Of a stretch of DNA of 64,000 bases, positions 36,327 to 48,229 are shown in pieces. The first letter of the stretch is position 1. Each line of letters starts with the position of its first letter. The DNA lies in assembly GCA_029204225.1 (NCBI GenBank), contig CM055103.1:18924925-18988924 (forward strand). The letters are read 5' to 3'. Origin of the DNA: Diphasiastrum complanatum (Eukaryota; Streptophyta; Lycopodiopsida; Lycopodiales; Lycopodiaceae). The translations under genes and the position numbers were made by a program. Under the pieces are notes generated by a model. That model saw only the letters and a program-made list of their open reading frames with translations, was not told the DNA's origin and made no database searches.

Positions 36327-36761
36327 ATGTCTCATTTTGGTAGCTCTTCGTCATCAGTCAACGAGGCTAGAATCATTGACAAGTTCAACGGTTCTAACTT
36401 CTACATCTGGAAGTTAAAACTCTGGATGATGTTGATAGATAGAGATCTTTGGGATGTAGTAGAAGGTGCTGACCTGAAACCAGAAGATGGTGATCAAGCA
36501 AAGGCCTAGAAGATCAAAGATCAGAAGGCCTTAGCATGTATCACACTCAATCTGGCCGACTCCCAAATATCCCATGTTACCACATGCAAAACCTCTAAGG
36601 ATGCATTAGATTTGTTATCAAATCTCTTCGAGACTCATGATGTAAACACTAGATTACATCTTAGAAATAAGTTCTTTACTCTTAGCATGTCTGATTCTAC
36701 TGCCATCACTTCTCACATCAACAGCTTCAAAGATGATGACACTGTTATGACCTTGCTTTCT
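36327..36761 (+). pseudogene. gag: Element 4 gag, 5' part
   Basis: ATG 36327, then FNGSNFYIWKLKLWMML and DLWDVVEGAD. After a TAG near 36507 the frame goes on with ALACITLNLADSQISHV, DLLSNLFETHD and DDDTVMTLLS, where the small insertion interrupts it. Part of the usual sequence before DDDTVM is deleted. Confidence 0.88.
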
Positions 36762-37540
36762 TGTTAGAAATCAATGATAAACTTCATTGTTACACTTCTT
36801 AGTTACTGTTTACGATGTACTTTATTACTAGTTGTAACTAGTCGTTGGCTAGTCTAGTAGTCTACTTCTAGGTTCTTCCTCTCTATCAGGGTTGAGGGTT
36901 TATATGTACATTTTACGTTCAGTATGTTGTAGTGTGATATAGTGATATTGTGTGTTCTTCTTCCGCCTCCCTACTTGGTGATTGCTTATGGTGAATGCTT
37001 GATGTTGCATATCTAATTCTTGACATGGTATCAGAGCTACGATAGTTCTGCGTGCCTGATCAGTGGATGCAGCTTGTCACAGGCTCCGCAACGAAGTGAG
37101 AAAGTCCTTCACGGGAGGTGAAAGCTTGGAGAGATAAAAAAGGGCTGGAAGAAATCCTTCTTTGGTGTATTTTGCAGGTTTGGAGTTCAGAATCATCAGT
37201 GGAAAATGAAGACACGGTCCTGGAGGCATCAGAAAGGCCAGAGCAGCATCAAACAAGCTCAAAATCTGTTGAGTGGGGAGATTTTTACAATACTTCCTAG
37301 TTGTTGTGAAAAGCACAATCCTGGAGGCATCCAAAAGGCCAGGGCAGCATCAGACAGATTGAAAATCTGTTGAGTGGGGGAGATTCTTACAATACTTTCT
37401 AGTTGTTTGTGGAAAGTGCTATTTGTGTGAGAGGTATGCCAAGAAATCTCTCATTTGTCTATTTGGAGTACCACTAATCACAGTAGATAGTATCTAGTAC
37501 TGTCATTCAGAGTTAGGAAGCTTCATACTTTTCACATTAC
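36762..37540 (+). mobile_element. TRIM-like small LTR insertion
   Basis: A 264-bp LTR (36762-37025: TGTTAGAAATC...ATTCTTGACA) is followed directly by TGGTATCAGAGC (37026-37037), then non-coding sequence and two polypurine-like GTTGAGTGGGG(G)AGA tracts. It sits inside element 4 gag, which resumes at about 37541. No matching 3' LTR is evident and the right border is approximate. Confidence 0.65.
37219..37420 (+). repeat. 101-bp tandem duplication with polypurine tract
   Basis: Units begin CCTGGAGGCATC at 37219 and 37320. Each contains AAAATCTGTTGAGTGGGG and ends TAGTTGTTGTGRAAAG. Confidence 0.85.
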
Positions 37541-38063
37541 CGATATATGTCTGTTTGAACGTTTCAAAATCTAAACAAAGAGGAGGAAACTCATATCATG
37601 GATCGTTCCAACAATTTCAAGAACAATCCAATGATGGCCCAAATCGAGGCAATTGGAATCAAAATCGAGGTCAAGGACGCGACTATTCCAAGCAAAATAA
37701 ACCTAGAAATTGTAGGTATTGCAACAAACCTGGCCATTGGGAGTGTGAATGCTTCAAGAAACAGAAGGAGATAGAACAAAGAAAAGGCAAATGGCAAGCG
37801 GGCAATTATGTTGATCAACATCAATACGATGATGATCAATATGAAGATGATACAGGTAAGAATTCAAACTTGTTCATTACAACATTAATGACAAGTGATG
37901 AAGCCAAGGATACCTGGTACATTGATAGTGGTGCATCCAAGCACATGACTTCAAGGAAAGAGTGGTTTTCAGAACTCAAGGAAACTCACAATGGTGATGA
38001 AGTTGGACAAGCCGATGAAATTGCTATCTGTTAAAGGAATTGGAGTGGTACCAGTGAAGTTAG
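37541..38063 (+). pseudogene. gag-pol: Element 4 nucleocapsid and protease
   Basis: Open from about 37555 to 38034. An Asn/Gln/Gly-rich stretch precedes an intact CCHC zinc knuckle (CRYCNKPGHWECEC), then the protease block WYIDSGASKHMTSRKEW with catalytic Asp. A frame break at about 38030 comes just before the element 3 insertion. Confidence 0.88.
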
Positions 38064-38745
38064 TGTAAAAATTACAGCAAATAAGGATCCTAAAACACTT
38101 GAAATGATGAGGGAAACAATAGATTATGATTTCATAAGATTAGCACAAGTTGAACCATCAAAATCCATCAAAAATCTATGCTTGAACCTCACTAAATGGC
38201 CCAAATCCTTGAAGAAGGCTTCACACGTGTGAAAGTACGGCCTCCCACAGTTTGAGTACTGTACACCAGACCTACATTCAATCCTATAATCATTAGTCAT
38301 CACAAGTACTCAAACAATTATGAACATAGAGAGCAATTGCACCATTATGAGAGAAAAAACATGAAATTGCTTGATTGATTTTGGTGAGATATCATCACCT
38401 ATATATACATGATCCATCACGGTTTTGGGCAGGTATGAGTAGCCCTAAACCTATCCCTAATGCTAATTTTGGTGGATCTTTCATCCCTACCAAGTTAGGG
38501 TTGGAATCTTGGAGATCCCTCAACAATGCAAAAACTACCAAAAATAGCTCCTATTTTTTCTCCCTTGTATCTAAGCATAATTTGGACTCATTCCAAAGGT
38601 TCTAACACTTAGGTCTACTTGCGAACATCCTTATGAATGGAATCCTATGCTATTTGGCACGTGTGACAAGCCACATCATGACCATCTAACTATTTACAAG
38701 TCATATGACCAAAACTAGTCAAGCTAGAATTGTGAATTTTTAACA
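38064..38745 (-). repeat. 3' LTR of element 3
   Basis: On minus it begins TGTTAAAAATTC and ends TTTTTACA. TATA-like TATATATAGG lies on the minus strand near 38400; the palindrome TTCACACGTGTGAA is at 38220-38233. Confidence 0.95.
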
Positions 38746-38756
38746 CTCCTCCTCAC
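38746..38756 (-). other. Polypurine tract of element 3
   Basis: On minus GTGAGGAGGAG, directly before the 3' LTR. Confidence 0.85.
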
Positions 38757-38827
38757 TATCTAGCTTGGTTCAATCATTGCTTTACTAATCACTCCAAGTG
38801 ATGATCTGAACTTCATAAAAGGTGTCT

Positions 38828-41800
38828 TTAAAGTGGTCTAGTAAGTAGATCAGCTACACATTCATTGCTTGGAACATGCTCCAAAGCAATCTCCTTGGCT
38901 TGCACCATTTCTACCACAAAGTGATGGCATATCTCAATGTGCTTAGATCTTGCATGGAAGATTGGGTTAGATGCAAGGTGTTGGGCTGATATATTGTCAT
39001 TGTAGATGATTGGTGCCTCCTCTGAATCCATGATCTTTAGCTCCACCAATAATCTCTTGATCCAAAGTACCTCTTTGTAGTGGTTGTCAAAGCTTTGTAC
39101 TCGGCCTCGGTTGAAGATAGAGATATAGTTTCTTGCTTTTTTGAAAGCCATGACACCACACCTTCTCCTATGAAAGTTGAATAGGCACTTGTTGATTTCC
39201 TATCCCTCTTGTCCCCTGCAAAATCTGAATCACTAAATGCATGAAGGTTAATCACATCTCCTCTATATAGAATCCCAAAATCCAATGTACCCGAGATGTA
39301 TCTTAGAATCCTCTTAGCCTTTTTCCAATGGATATTCAATGGCTTTTGCATGGATTGACTCAACCTACATACACTAAAGCTAAGATTTGGTCTAGTTATA
39401 GTTATCCACATTAAGGAACCTATAAGTTGCCTAAACAAAGTGATGTCCATAAAGGATATTTCATCATCTTCATTTGACACTTTTACATCTTGCTCCATTG
39501 GTGTGTCAACACTTTTGCATACTTCCATCTTAAACTTCTTCAAAAGACTTTGAGCATAGTTTACTTGACTTATAAAGATAAAATCAGACCCTCTAAGTAC
39601 TTCTATGCCTAAGATGAAGTGAAGACACCCTAGATCTACCATCTTGAATTCTAAGGATAGATCTATCTTGATTTTCTCAATACCATCAACACTATTTCCA
39701 CTAATGATGATGTCATCTACATAAATGAGTAAAAGTACAATACCAACATCATCAAACTTAATGTAAAGAGTGGGATCATATTCACTTTGAACAAAAGAAA
39801 GTGAAATAAGATAGCAATGTAGTCTTGAATTCCAAGATCTCGATGCTTGCTTCAAGCCATAGATGCTTCTTTGGAGATGGCATACTTTGTTCTCCAATCC
39901 ATGCTTGATGAACCCTTGTGGCTGCTCCATATAGATATCCTCTTCCAAAAAAACTATTCAAGAAAGCATTAGAGACATCCATTTGACATAGAATCCATCC
40001 AAAATGTGATGCAAGTGCAATGATTAGCCTTATTGTGACCATCTTGGCCACGGGTGCAAAAGTTTCCTCATAGTCTATCCCTCTCTCTTGAGCATAACCT
40101 TTTGCAACTATTCTTGCTTTATGTTTGTTAACACTCCCATTTGCATTCAACTTAAGCTTGAAGACCCACTTGCATCCTATTACATTCCTTTGATGTCTCT
40201 CAACAAGCAACCAAGTTTCATTCTCAATCAAGGCATCATACTCATCCAACATAGCTTTATACCATTCTTTGGAGTTCAATGCATCTTCAACATTAGATGG
40301 TTCTTCAAAACTAGATAAAGCATAAGAAGTGGATGAGATACCCTCAACTTGCTGTCCTTTGCCTTGATATGTGAGCCTTGATGGCTCCACTTTTGCCCTT
40401 GAAGATCTCCTTGGTGTGATAGGTGGGTTTGGTGCTTGCTCCTCCATGAGCTCCTCCTCAAAACCAAGATCTTGCTCCTCGGCCATCTTCTTCTTGATTG
40501 TTGGAGCACTTGAGCCTTCTTCAAGCATATGCATATGATGTTCATCAAAGATGACATCCCTTGAAACAACAAATTTGTTCAAGGATGGGAGATAGACTTT
40601 GTAGCCCTTGCTTGAGCTTGCATATCCAAGCATGATCCCTCTTGTGGAAGATGGATCCTCCTTGGTTCTTGTTTCCAATGGCACATGCACATAACATATA
40701 CACCCAAAAACTTTCAAGTGATTAAGATTGGGTTTTTTTCCATACAATATCTCATAAGGAGTTTTGCCTTCAATTGCTTTGCAAGACACCCTATTCGTCA
40801 AGTAGTTTGCACATACAAGAGACTCACCCCAAAAGGATTTGGGCAAACAAGCATCTAATCTTAAAGCCTTAGAACATTCACATAATGTTCTATTCCTTCT
40901 TTCAGCAACTCCATTTTGTTGAGGAGTGTAAGGACAAGAAGTCTCTTTCTTGATCCCTTCCTCCTCACAAAAAGCCTTGAACTCATTGGAGATGAATTCT
41001 CCACCATTGTCATTTCTAAGAATCTTGATGCTATGATTATGATGCTTTTCCACAAACAACTTGAACTTTACAAAAGTATCAAATACTTGAGACTTGGAGG
41101 AAAGTAAGAGCACCCAACAATATCTTGAGTAGTCATCAATGAAGGTTAAAAACATGGATGAACCTCCATTAGATTTGGTGCTAGCAATGTGCACATCCGA
41201 GTGTATGAGTTCAAGAGGATGAGATGACTTTGTGATGGAGTTAGGAAACACCTTCTTATGTGCCTTGGATAAGGCACAAGCTTCACAAACCTTGTCTTCC
41301 TTCCCAATAGACCTTGGTAGGCCTAAAGCATACTCCTCCTTGATCATGGCCTCCATGGAACCCGAGTTGACATGTCCAAGTCTTTTGTGCCATAAAGTAA
41401 AGGTAGATATCTTGCTCTTCTCGGCCAACATGACAACATTAGTATCCACAAATGCATCCAACTTATAAAGTTTGCCAAGTCTAGTGCCCTTAGCCACTAT
41501 CTTACCCTTCTTCTTGATGAAACATTCATTTGAAGCAAAGTCAACATTGAAACCATTGTCTACCATTTGGCCAACACTTAGTAGATTCTTTGTTATTGTA
41601 GGAATGTACAAAACACCTTCTATGTTGATCTTTTTGGAAGATCCTAAGCAAAGGAGAATGCTACCAACTCCTTCAATCTTACAAGCTTCATCATTTGCTG
41701 TATAGATAGACTTTATAGGTCCACCATAAGATAAGAGAGAAGAGAAAAACTCCCTTTTACTAGTCATGTGTGAACTAGCACCTGAGTCAATCCACCAAGG

Positions 41801-41998
41801 ATCTTCTCCTTTGAAGCTTGTTGAAGAAAATATGGACATCATGAGAGAGTCCTCATGTGAACTCTCCTCCTCCTCCTCTTTGCTCATGTTGGCTTGGCTT
41901 TGATCTTGCTTCCTCTTGAAGCATTCCGAGGCATAATGCCCCGTCTTGCTACAATAGTAGCACTTCACCTTTGATTTGTCCTTCTTGACTTTGGTGGT
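38828..41998 (-). pseudogene. pol: Element 3 pol, nearly complete
   Basis: One long frame runs from 41998 to 39782. It has an intact zinc knuckle CYYCSKTGHYASEC, protease WWIDSGASSHM, integrase HKRLGH, CEACALSK, the D-D-E set (HSDV, RNDNGGEF, VAERRNRT) and an RT start. A one-base frameshift in a homopolymer near 39955 follows. RT continues in the next frame (39948-39037) with YGLKQASRSW and YVDDIIISG. A second frameshift near 39075 lies within RNase H, which ends at 38828 with HARSKHIEICHHF. All visible catalytic residues are kept. The product would carry out reverse transcription and integration, but is not made as one protein. Confidence 0.95.
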
Positions 41999-42439
41999 TC
42001 ATGGAGATGCCTTTGAGGGTCCTTCTTGATCCTCAAGCTTTGTATACTTCTTGAATGTTGATCCTTTGCCTTTGGACTTGCCTTTGCCTTTGGTGAAGAG
42101 AGCTTGGTCATCTCCACCTTGGATGGAAAGCCTAGTTTGGTTCTTGGATTCATAGACCTTTTGCAAAGTCTCCCAAGCATCTTGAGCTGAAGTGCAATCT
42201 CCTACCTCTCTTAAGAGCTCATTTGCAACATTCATTTTTATGCAATGTAGTGCAACATTGCACCTCTTGATGTATTTGGCTTTTTCTTGAGGATGAATAG
42301 GTTCACCCTCCTTACCATTTACAATTTCCATCAGATCTTGCATGATCATGATAGATTCCATTCTAACTTTCTATATGGAATAGTTAGTTTTGTTGAACCT
42401 TTCATTAGTATCCAAAAGATATGCATTTATAGATGCCAT
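41999..42439 (-). pseudogene. gag: Element 3 gag, internally deleted
   Basis: ATG at 42439. TAG replaces the Trp of the NYSIWK motif near 42373. Then come MESIMIMQDLMEIV, LHCIKMNV and DAWETLQKVYESK. About 120 residues present in element 1 gag are missing after QTRLS, which joins directly to the DDQALFTKGK segment. TGA at 41999-42001 separates it from the zinc knuckle and pol in the same frame. Confidence 0.92.
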
Positions 42440-43239
42440 CTAGTCTCCTAATCAAGGACTTAACACAAATGAAGGTTACTTCTATTGATTTGATTGAAGG
42501 TCTACCTTATTCCACTTCTTAGGTACCTGAAAAGATCAGTAATAGACTTCCTATAAAGATCTAAGAATGATCTCTAACAAAATCAAATCATAGAATACTA
42601 GAAACAATGCACTTGCTTGATTGAAGTAGACAATACTAGTAGAATTGCCCCTCTTTCTATAAAGAACATTAAAGCTTACAAATGATCTGATCAAGAGTGA
42701 ATTTTAGCAACCTAATATACTTCCAAAATCACTTGTAAAAGATCTAAATGGAACTTAATGAGGATGCAACACAATCTACTATCCAATCGCAAGCAAAAAA
42801 TGATCAAAATTGATGAAAAATTGATCTAATTTGGTGCATAAGTCAAGCAATGGTTGGACTGAACCTAAATCACTTTAGGAGGTGTCTACTACACCTTAGA
42901 ACAGCCTTGAAGAGTCCCCAAAACTCTGATCTTCCCTCTCCTTGAATGCTAGAAAGCCTCCTCTATGAAATCACCTCCAAAACTCGCTTAGAAATCAATG
43001 CTTGGAGCAAGCAAAACTTGCTATCTTGGTAATGTGAATTGAATTCAACTTTGTCTCTGGTTTTAGACACCTAAGCACCTGCAAATGAAGTCACACAACA
43101 CCAATCTCCAATGTTTTTGACTCACTTTGAGTTCTAGAATCAATACTAGATGCTAAGATCCAATCTACACAAGATTTACATAAAAAATTGTGATCAAATT
43201 GAATGAAAACCAAGGATTTAGCTCATTTAAGCCTTTAGG

Positions 43240-43251
43240 CTCTGATACCAT
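43240..43251 (-). other. Primer-binding site of element 3
   Basis: On minus TGGTATCAGAGC, adjoining the 5' LTR. Confidence 0.95.
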
Positions 43252-43931
43252 GTAAAAATTACAGCAAATAAGGATCCTAAAACACTTTAAATGATGAGGG
43301 AAACAATAGATTATGATTTCATAAGATTAGCACAAGTTGAACCATCAAAATCCATCAAAAATCTATGCTTGAACCTCACTAAATGGCCCAAATCCTTGAA
43401 GAAGGCTTCACACGTGTGAAAGTACGGCCTCCCACAGTCTGAGTACTGTACACCAGACCTACATTCAATCCTATAATCATTAGTCATCACAAGTACTCAA
43501 ACAATTATGAACATAGAGAGCAATTGCACCATTATGAGAGAAAAAACATGAAATTGCTTGATTGATTTTGGTGAGATATCATCACCTATATATACATGAT
43601 CCATCACGGTTTTGGGCAGGTATGAGTAGCCCTAAACCTATCCCTAATGCTAATTTTGGTGGATCTTTCATCCCTACCAAGTTAGGGTTGGAATCTTGGA
43701 GATCCCTCAACAATGCAAAAATTACCAAAAATAGCTCCTATTTTTTCTCCCTTGTATCTAAGCATAATTTGGACTCATTCCAAAGGTTCTAACACTTAGG
43801 TCTACTTGAGAACATCCTTATGAATGGAATCCTATGCTATTTGGCACGTGTGACAAGCCACATCATGACCATCTAACTATTTACAAGTATATGACCAAAA
43901 CTAGTCAAGCTAGAATTGTGAATTTTTAACA
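43252..43931 (-). repeat. 5' LTR of element 3
   Basis: 680 bp, almost identical to 38064-38745. Confidence 0.95.
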
Positions 43932-43936
43932 GTTAG

Positions 43937-44990
43937 CCAGTGGGGAGATAAAGCGGATAAGCAATGTGCAATATGTACCTGGCTTAGCTAGCAATCTAAT
44001 ATCTGTTGGGATGATGGCTGATCAACAACTCAAGGTTGAGTTTGATAGTGACAAATGTCTTGTCAAAGACATCAAGAATCACTAGAAAGTGATTGCTACA
44101 GGAGCTAGAGTCAACGGGAATCGACTCTACAAATTGAATGTGAGATCTTTTGCTCAAGCTATGGTAAGCACGGTTGATAGTCGAAGTGATCTTTGGCATC
44201 AACGATTCGGTCATATTAGTGCTCAAAGTTTACAGATTCTCAAAAGAGGTAATCTAGTTATAGGATTGCTTGATATTTCTTTTGAAGGAAAATTTGTGAA
44301 GGTTGCATTTTGGGACAACAACACAGAGAGAGTTTTCCCAAAAGTGGAGCAAAGAGAGCCAGTGGCATCCTAGATCTTGTCCACAGTGATTTATGTGGAC
44401 CTATACATACTAGATCTCTTAGTGGCTACTATTGCTTTATCACCTTCATTGATGATTATAGCAGATGCATTTGGATTTATTTCATAAGTAAGAAATCAGA
44501 TGCTTTTGCTAAGTTCAAGGAATTTAAGGCATTAGCTGAAAAGCAAACAGGATGTTGCATCAAAACTTTGAGATCTGATGGAGGTGGTGAGTATTTTTCG
44601 ACAGAATTTATTGATTTTTGCAAAGATCAAGGGATCAAGAGGCAGACTACAACACCTTATTCACCACAACAAAATGGAGTTGCAGAACAAAAGAACAGAT
44701 TTATTGTTGAGATGGCCAGGGTGATGCTCAAAAGCAAGGGTCTGCCAAACACCTTTTGGGCAGAAGCTTGTAGCACAGCTACGCACATCCTGAATCGGTG
44801 TCCTACAAAATTTGTGGAAGGTTAGACACCTCATGAAGCTATTACTGGAAAGAAACCTAATATTTCTCATTTGAGAGTATTTGGTTGTGATGCTTATGCT
44901 CATATTCCTGATGAGAATCGAAGGAAATTGGATGCAAAAGCTATTAAGTGTATTTTTCTTGGATATGCTGAGACACAGATGCACAGAAGC
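43937..44990 (+). pseudogene. pol: Element 4 integrase
   Basis: Reads NVQYVPGLASNLISVG, then DLWHQRFGHISAQSL (zinc-binding His pair). A frameshift near 44300 follows; then HSDLCGP, TLRSDGGGEY and NGVAEQKN give the D-D-E triad, then RVFGCDAY and IFLGYAE. A stop interrupts near 44823. The reading ends shortly before the microsatellite. Confidence 0.9.
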
Positions 44991-45128
44991 TTGTAATTTC
45001 TAAGGTTGCTACATTTGACGAGATGGCCGAGGTGAACAATCTGAAGGAATCACTGAACCTTTTGATGAGGGAGCGAAAGTACAAGTCAAGAAGGAAGTGG
45101 ATTTTGATATAGAAAATCCATTGGACAA

Positions 45129-45605
<477 letters not shown>

Positions 45606-46037
45606 AATGATCACTCTATAGGAGTTGAAAATAGGCCAATTGGATTAAACGATAGTTCCCTTTTCATATTTAATCATATGAAAAGTCCCAAAGATACTTC
45701 GAGACAGGTTTGTGAGGTACCTATGGGTTTTTCCTGCTCTCTTACATGGTGTAATTGGTATTTGTCTTACTATGAGTTACAATTTATGAAAAGATTAGCC
45801 ATACTTGGTAAATTGGAATATTTGCATGCTTTGAAGAATACTTTTCGATACATAAATGATATTTGCTTCATTAATAATCCTAGCACTTTGTTGTTTTTAG
45901 ACAAAGATCAACCATGCACTGAAGATAACCCTCTATGGATTTATCCACTTGAATACTTAAGTATCAAAAATGAAGGCACTAAGAAAAATACAATCAATTT
46001 TTTGAATATTACAATGAATCACCTTCCAACATTTTGA
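45606..46037 (+). pseudogene. Reverse transcriptase fragment of non-copia, non-gypsy type
   Basis: Open from about 45606: RQVCEVPMGFSCSL, then WYLSYYELQFMKRL, FRYINDICFINNPS, LWIYPLEYLSIKNE and INFLNITM. The pattern (R-Q-x-G-I-P-M-G block, YxxYE helix, F-R-Y-I-D-D with INNP after it, I-Y-P-x-E-L, F-L-D) is that of a reverse transcriptase group known from Penelope-like and related non-LTR elements. In the catalytic motif the first Asp is Asn (YIND), and FLD reads FLN. No endonuclease or ends are visible. Family placement is by memory of motifs and uncertain; RT identity is fairly likely. Confidence 0.55.
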
Positions 46038-46377
46038 GGGAGAAAAATTTCTTCCTTAGATGCAGTTTTGAAGTGACATCCCTCACTTCATTAAGTGTGC
46101 TTTCAATGTCCCAAGCTTCCTTAGAATATTGGGCTTGTCTAATATGACCAATCTATGTGTCTGATATATTCAGGATGATTAAGGCAAAATCTCTATCATC
46201 CATGAGTTTTCATTCAGAGATGGCTTGCTCGTCAACACTGAAAAGTAATTTCATACCTATGACGATTTTCGAAAGTTCTTTGGCCATTAGCACGACTTTC
46301 ATCTTGAATTTTCACAAATGGTAATCAAGTTGTTCTAGTTTGTCTACAATCCGACCATATTTCGATTGAGGATCCAT
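46030..46377 (-). pseudogene. gag: Copia gag N-terminal fragment
   Basis: Minus-strand ATG at 46377, then KLEQLDYHL-stop-KFKMKVVLMAKEL, LMDDRDFALIILN and IGHIRQAQYSKEAWD, then LHLRKKF. This is the usual start of a plant copia gag with the Trp of the xxWK motif changed to a stop. 46480-46560 upstream resembles LTR units of element 5. Confidence 0.75.
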
Positions 46378-46648
46378 GAGAACTTTTGAAATAGTTAATA
46401 TACAGATAGTATATTGAATTTGATAGCTAATTTCGATCATTGTCAATTTGATACTTTATCGAACAAACACATGTTAGAGATTTTCATGTATTTATGCAGT
46501 CTATTAGACAATCTCATGCATTTCTGCAGATTGTCAAATGACCCTTGTGTTTCTATAGATTGTGCAACTGTATAAGTAAAAAAAACAATAAATGCATGGA
46601 TCTAGATTAGGCATAGGAATAGGGGGAGAGAGGGGATAGTAATCCAAC

Positions 46649-46966
46649 ATGGAGTCCTTGCTAACTACGAATGATTTGATGAATATTGTGCTAGGTATTG
46701 AGGAGGAGCCTAATTCCATCCAAGAACACATCATTTTTGAAAGAAAGGTAAAAAAGAATCATTATTTTCTCATGCGTAATTTACTAGTTTTGATGATACT
46801 AGTAAGCTTGTTCTCTTCAAGTGTGCATTTTGAAAATGGTGGGCCAATGAAAGTAATTTCTACAACAAGTAATGTCACATGGTTCAATAAAAGAGTAGAA
46901 CAAGTGATTCTATGTTGGATAGAATTGAGTTGCTTGATAGGCAAGATAGTCAAGAAGAAGAGTCTT
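46649..46966 (+). pseudogene. gag: Copia gag/protease scrap
   Basis: MESLLTTNDLMNIVLGIEEEP matches the same segment of element 1 gag. After a large deletion, FSSSVHFENGGPMKVI resembles the protease region. It is the target into which element 5 inserted. Confidence 0.6.
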
Positions 46967-46971
46967 CTACC

Positions 46972-48210
46972 TGTTGGTGTGGTGTAGGAAGCTTCTGAAC
47001 GAAGTCAAACAACCAACAAGAGAAAGACAATGAATACTATGAAGAACAGTGATAACTGTGTTTAACAGGATCGTGGATTACTTAGAGAATGGAGGTTGCG
47101 AGCTATTCTTATGTGCTGAATGAGATTATCAGTGTAGGAGTCTTAGACTGCCATGAAAGAGAGATTGCAAAAACAATTAGGCATCTGAGAGAGCCATGCA
47201 ATCCTCTAATACTGATAATCTGACATGAAGAGAATGTAGATATAATTTAGGCGTCAGAGACAGCCATACATTTCTCTTTATGTTGATGTTTACGTAAGAG
47301 GATTGAGAGTTAATTTCATTCAACAAGAATGCAAAAAGATGTAGAACAGTAGCGAATCTGTATAATAAAGTTGTAGTAACAACGATTAGACCACAATACA
47401 ATTACACTGATAAGCGTGTGATCCTATTTACAGATTCAAAACAATTGCTAAGGTTTTGAATATCTCTCTCTCTATATATATATATGTATATAATCATTAA
47501 CGCTGAGGAGTCAGCTACTGAAAGACCTGTTTAGGTCATTTTAATCTCTGTCAGATCATCCTCTGATGCTAATCTCTGATTTTCAGATCTATCCTATCTT
47601 CAATCACTCATTTACATTTATAACAGCTAGAAGATCTTGTATTATTCTAGCTTTACATTTAAAGATCGCTTAACAACTAATTAACTGACTAATTAGGACA
47701 GTTGTTATTGAGCGTCAATATGTAGACAGCCTGTAAGAAATCCTGTGTATTTCTGCAAGGTGTCAGGTTTTTCGCCTGTGTAGAATCTCATGTAAAACTA
47801 CAGTGTCAAGTTTTTCGTCTGTGTAGATTTCTGTGTAAAACTGCAGTGTCACATTTTTTGCTTTTTGTCGTCTGTCAAAAACTGCATGTAAAAATGCAGT
47901 GTTGCCTTTTTTTGCTTTTGTCGCTTGTCAAAAACTGCATGTAAAAATGCAGTGTCCCATTTTTCGCATTTCTGAAAGTGTTCAAATGGCCTAAAAACTG
48001 AGTAGCACAAGTGTCGCAAAAATAAAGGCGACAATGTCAGGTTTTTCACCTGTCAAAAATTGTGAGAAAAATTGCAGAATATAACGACAATTAGTCCAAA
48101 AATGCAGACTGTTGAAAAACAGTTCATTTTCTGCAAGTTTATTTGAGAGTAAAATTGAGAGAAGAAAGGAGGGTAGTTAAGAAGAGTAGGAATAAGATTA
48201 AACTCCAACA
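46972..48210 (-). repeat. 3' LTR of element 5
   Basis: 1239 bp. On minus it begins TGTTGGAGTTT and ends CACACCAACA. It contains about five imperfect 43-55 bp tandem units (47745-47990) with internal hairpins. (TA)n lies near 47474. Confidence 0.95.
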
Positions 48211-48222
48211 CTCCCCCTTAAG
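48211..48222 (-). other. Polypurine tract of element 5
   Basis: On minus CTTAAGGGGGAG, adjoining the 3' LTR. Confidence 0.85.
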
Positions 48223-48229
48223 CTTACTG

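Larger units (their letters stand above)
38064..43931 (-). mobile_element. Young Ty1/copia LTR retrotransposon (element 3)
   Basis: Minus orientation inside element 4. The target duplication GTTAG is perfect (38059-38063 and 43932-43936). The LTRs of 680-682 bp differ at only about five bases and two indels by eye, so insertion is recent. Gag and pol nonetheless carry two in-frame stops, an internal gag deletion and two frameshifts, too many for the LTR age. The copy was probably already defective when it moved. Confidence 0.96.
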
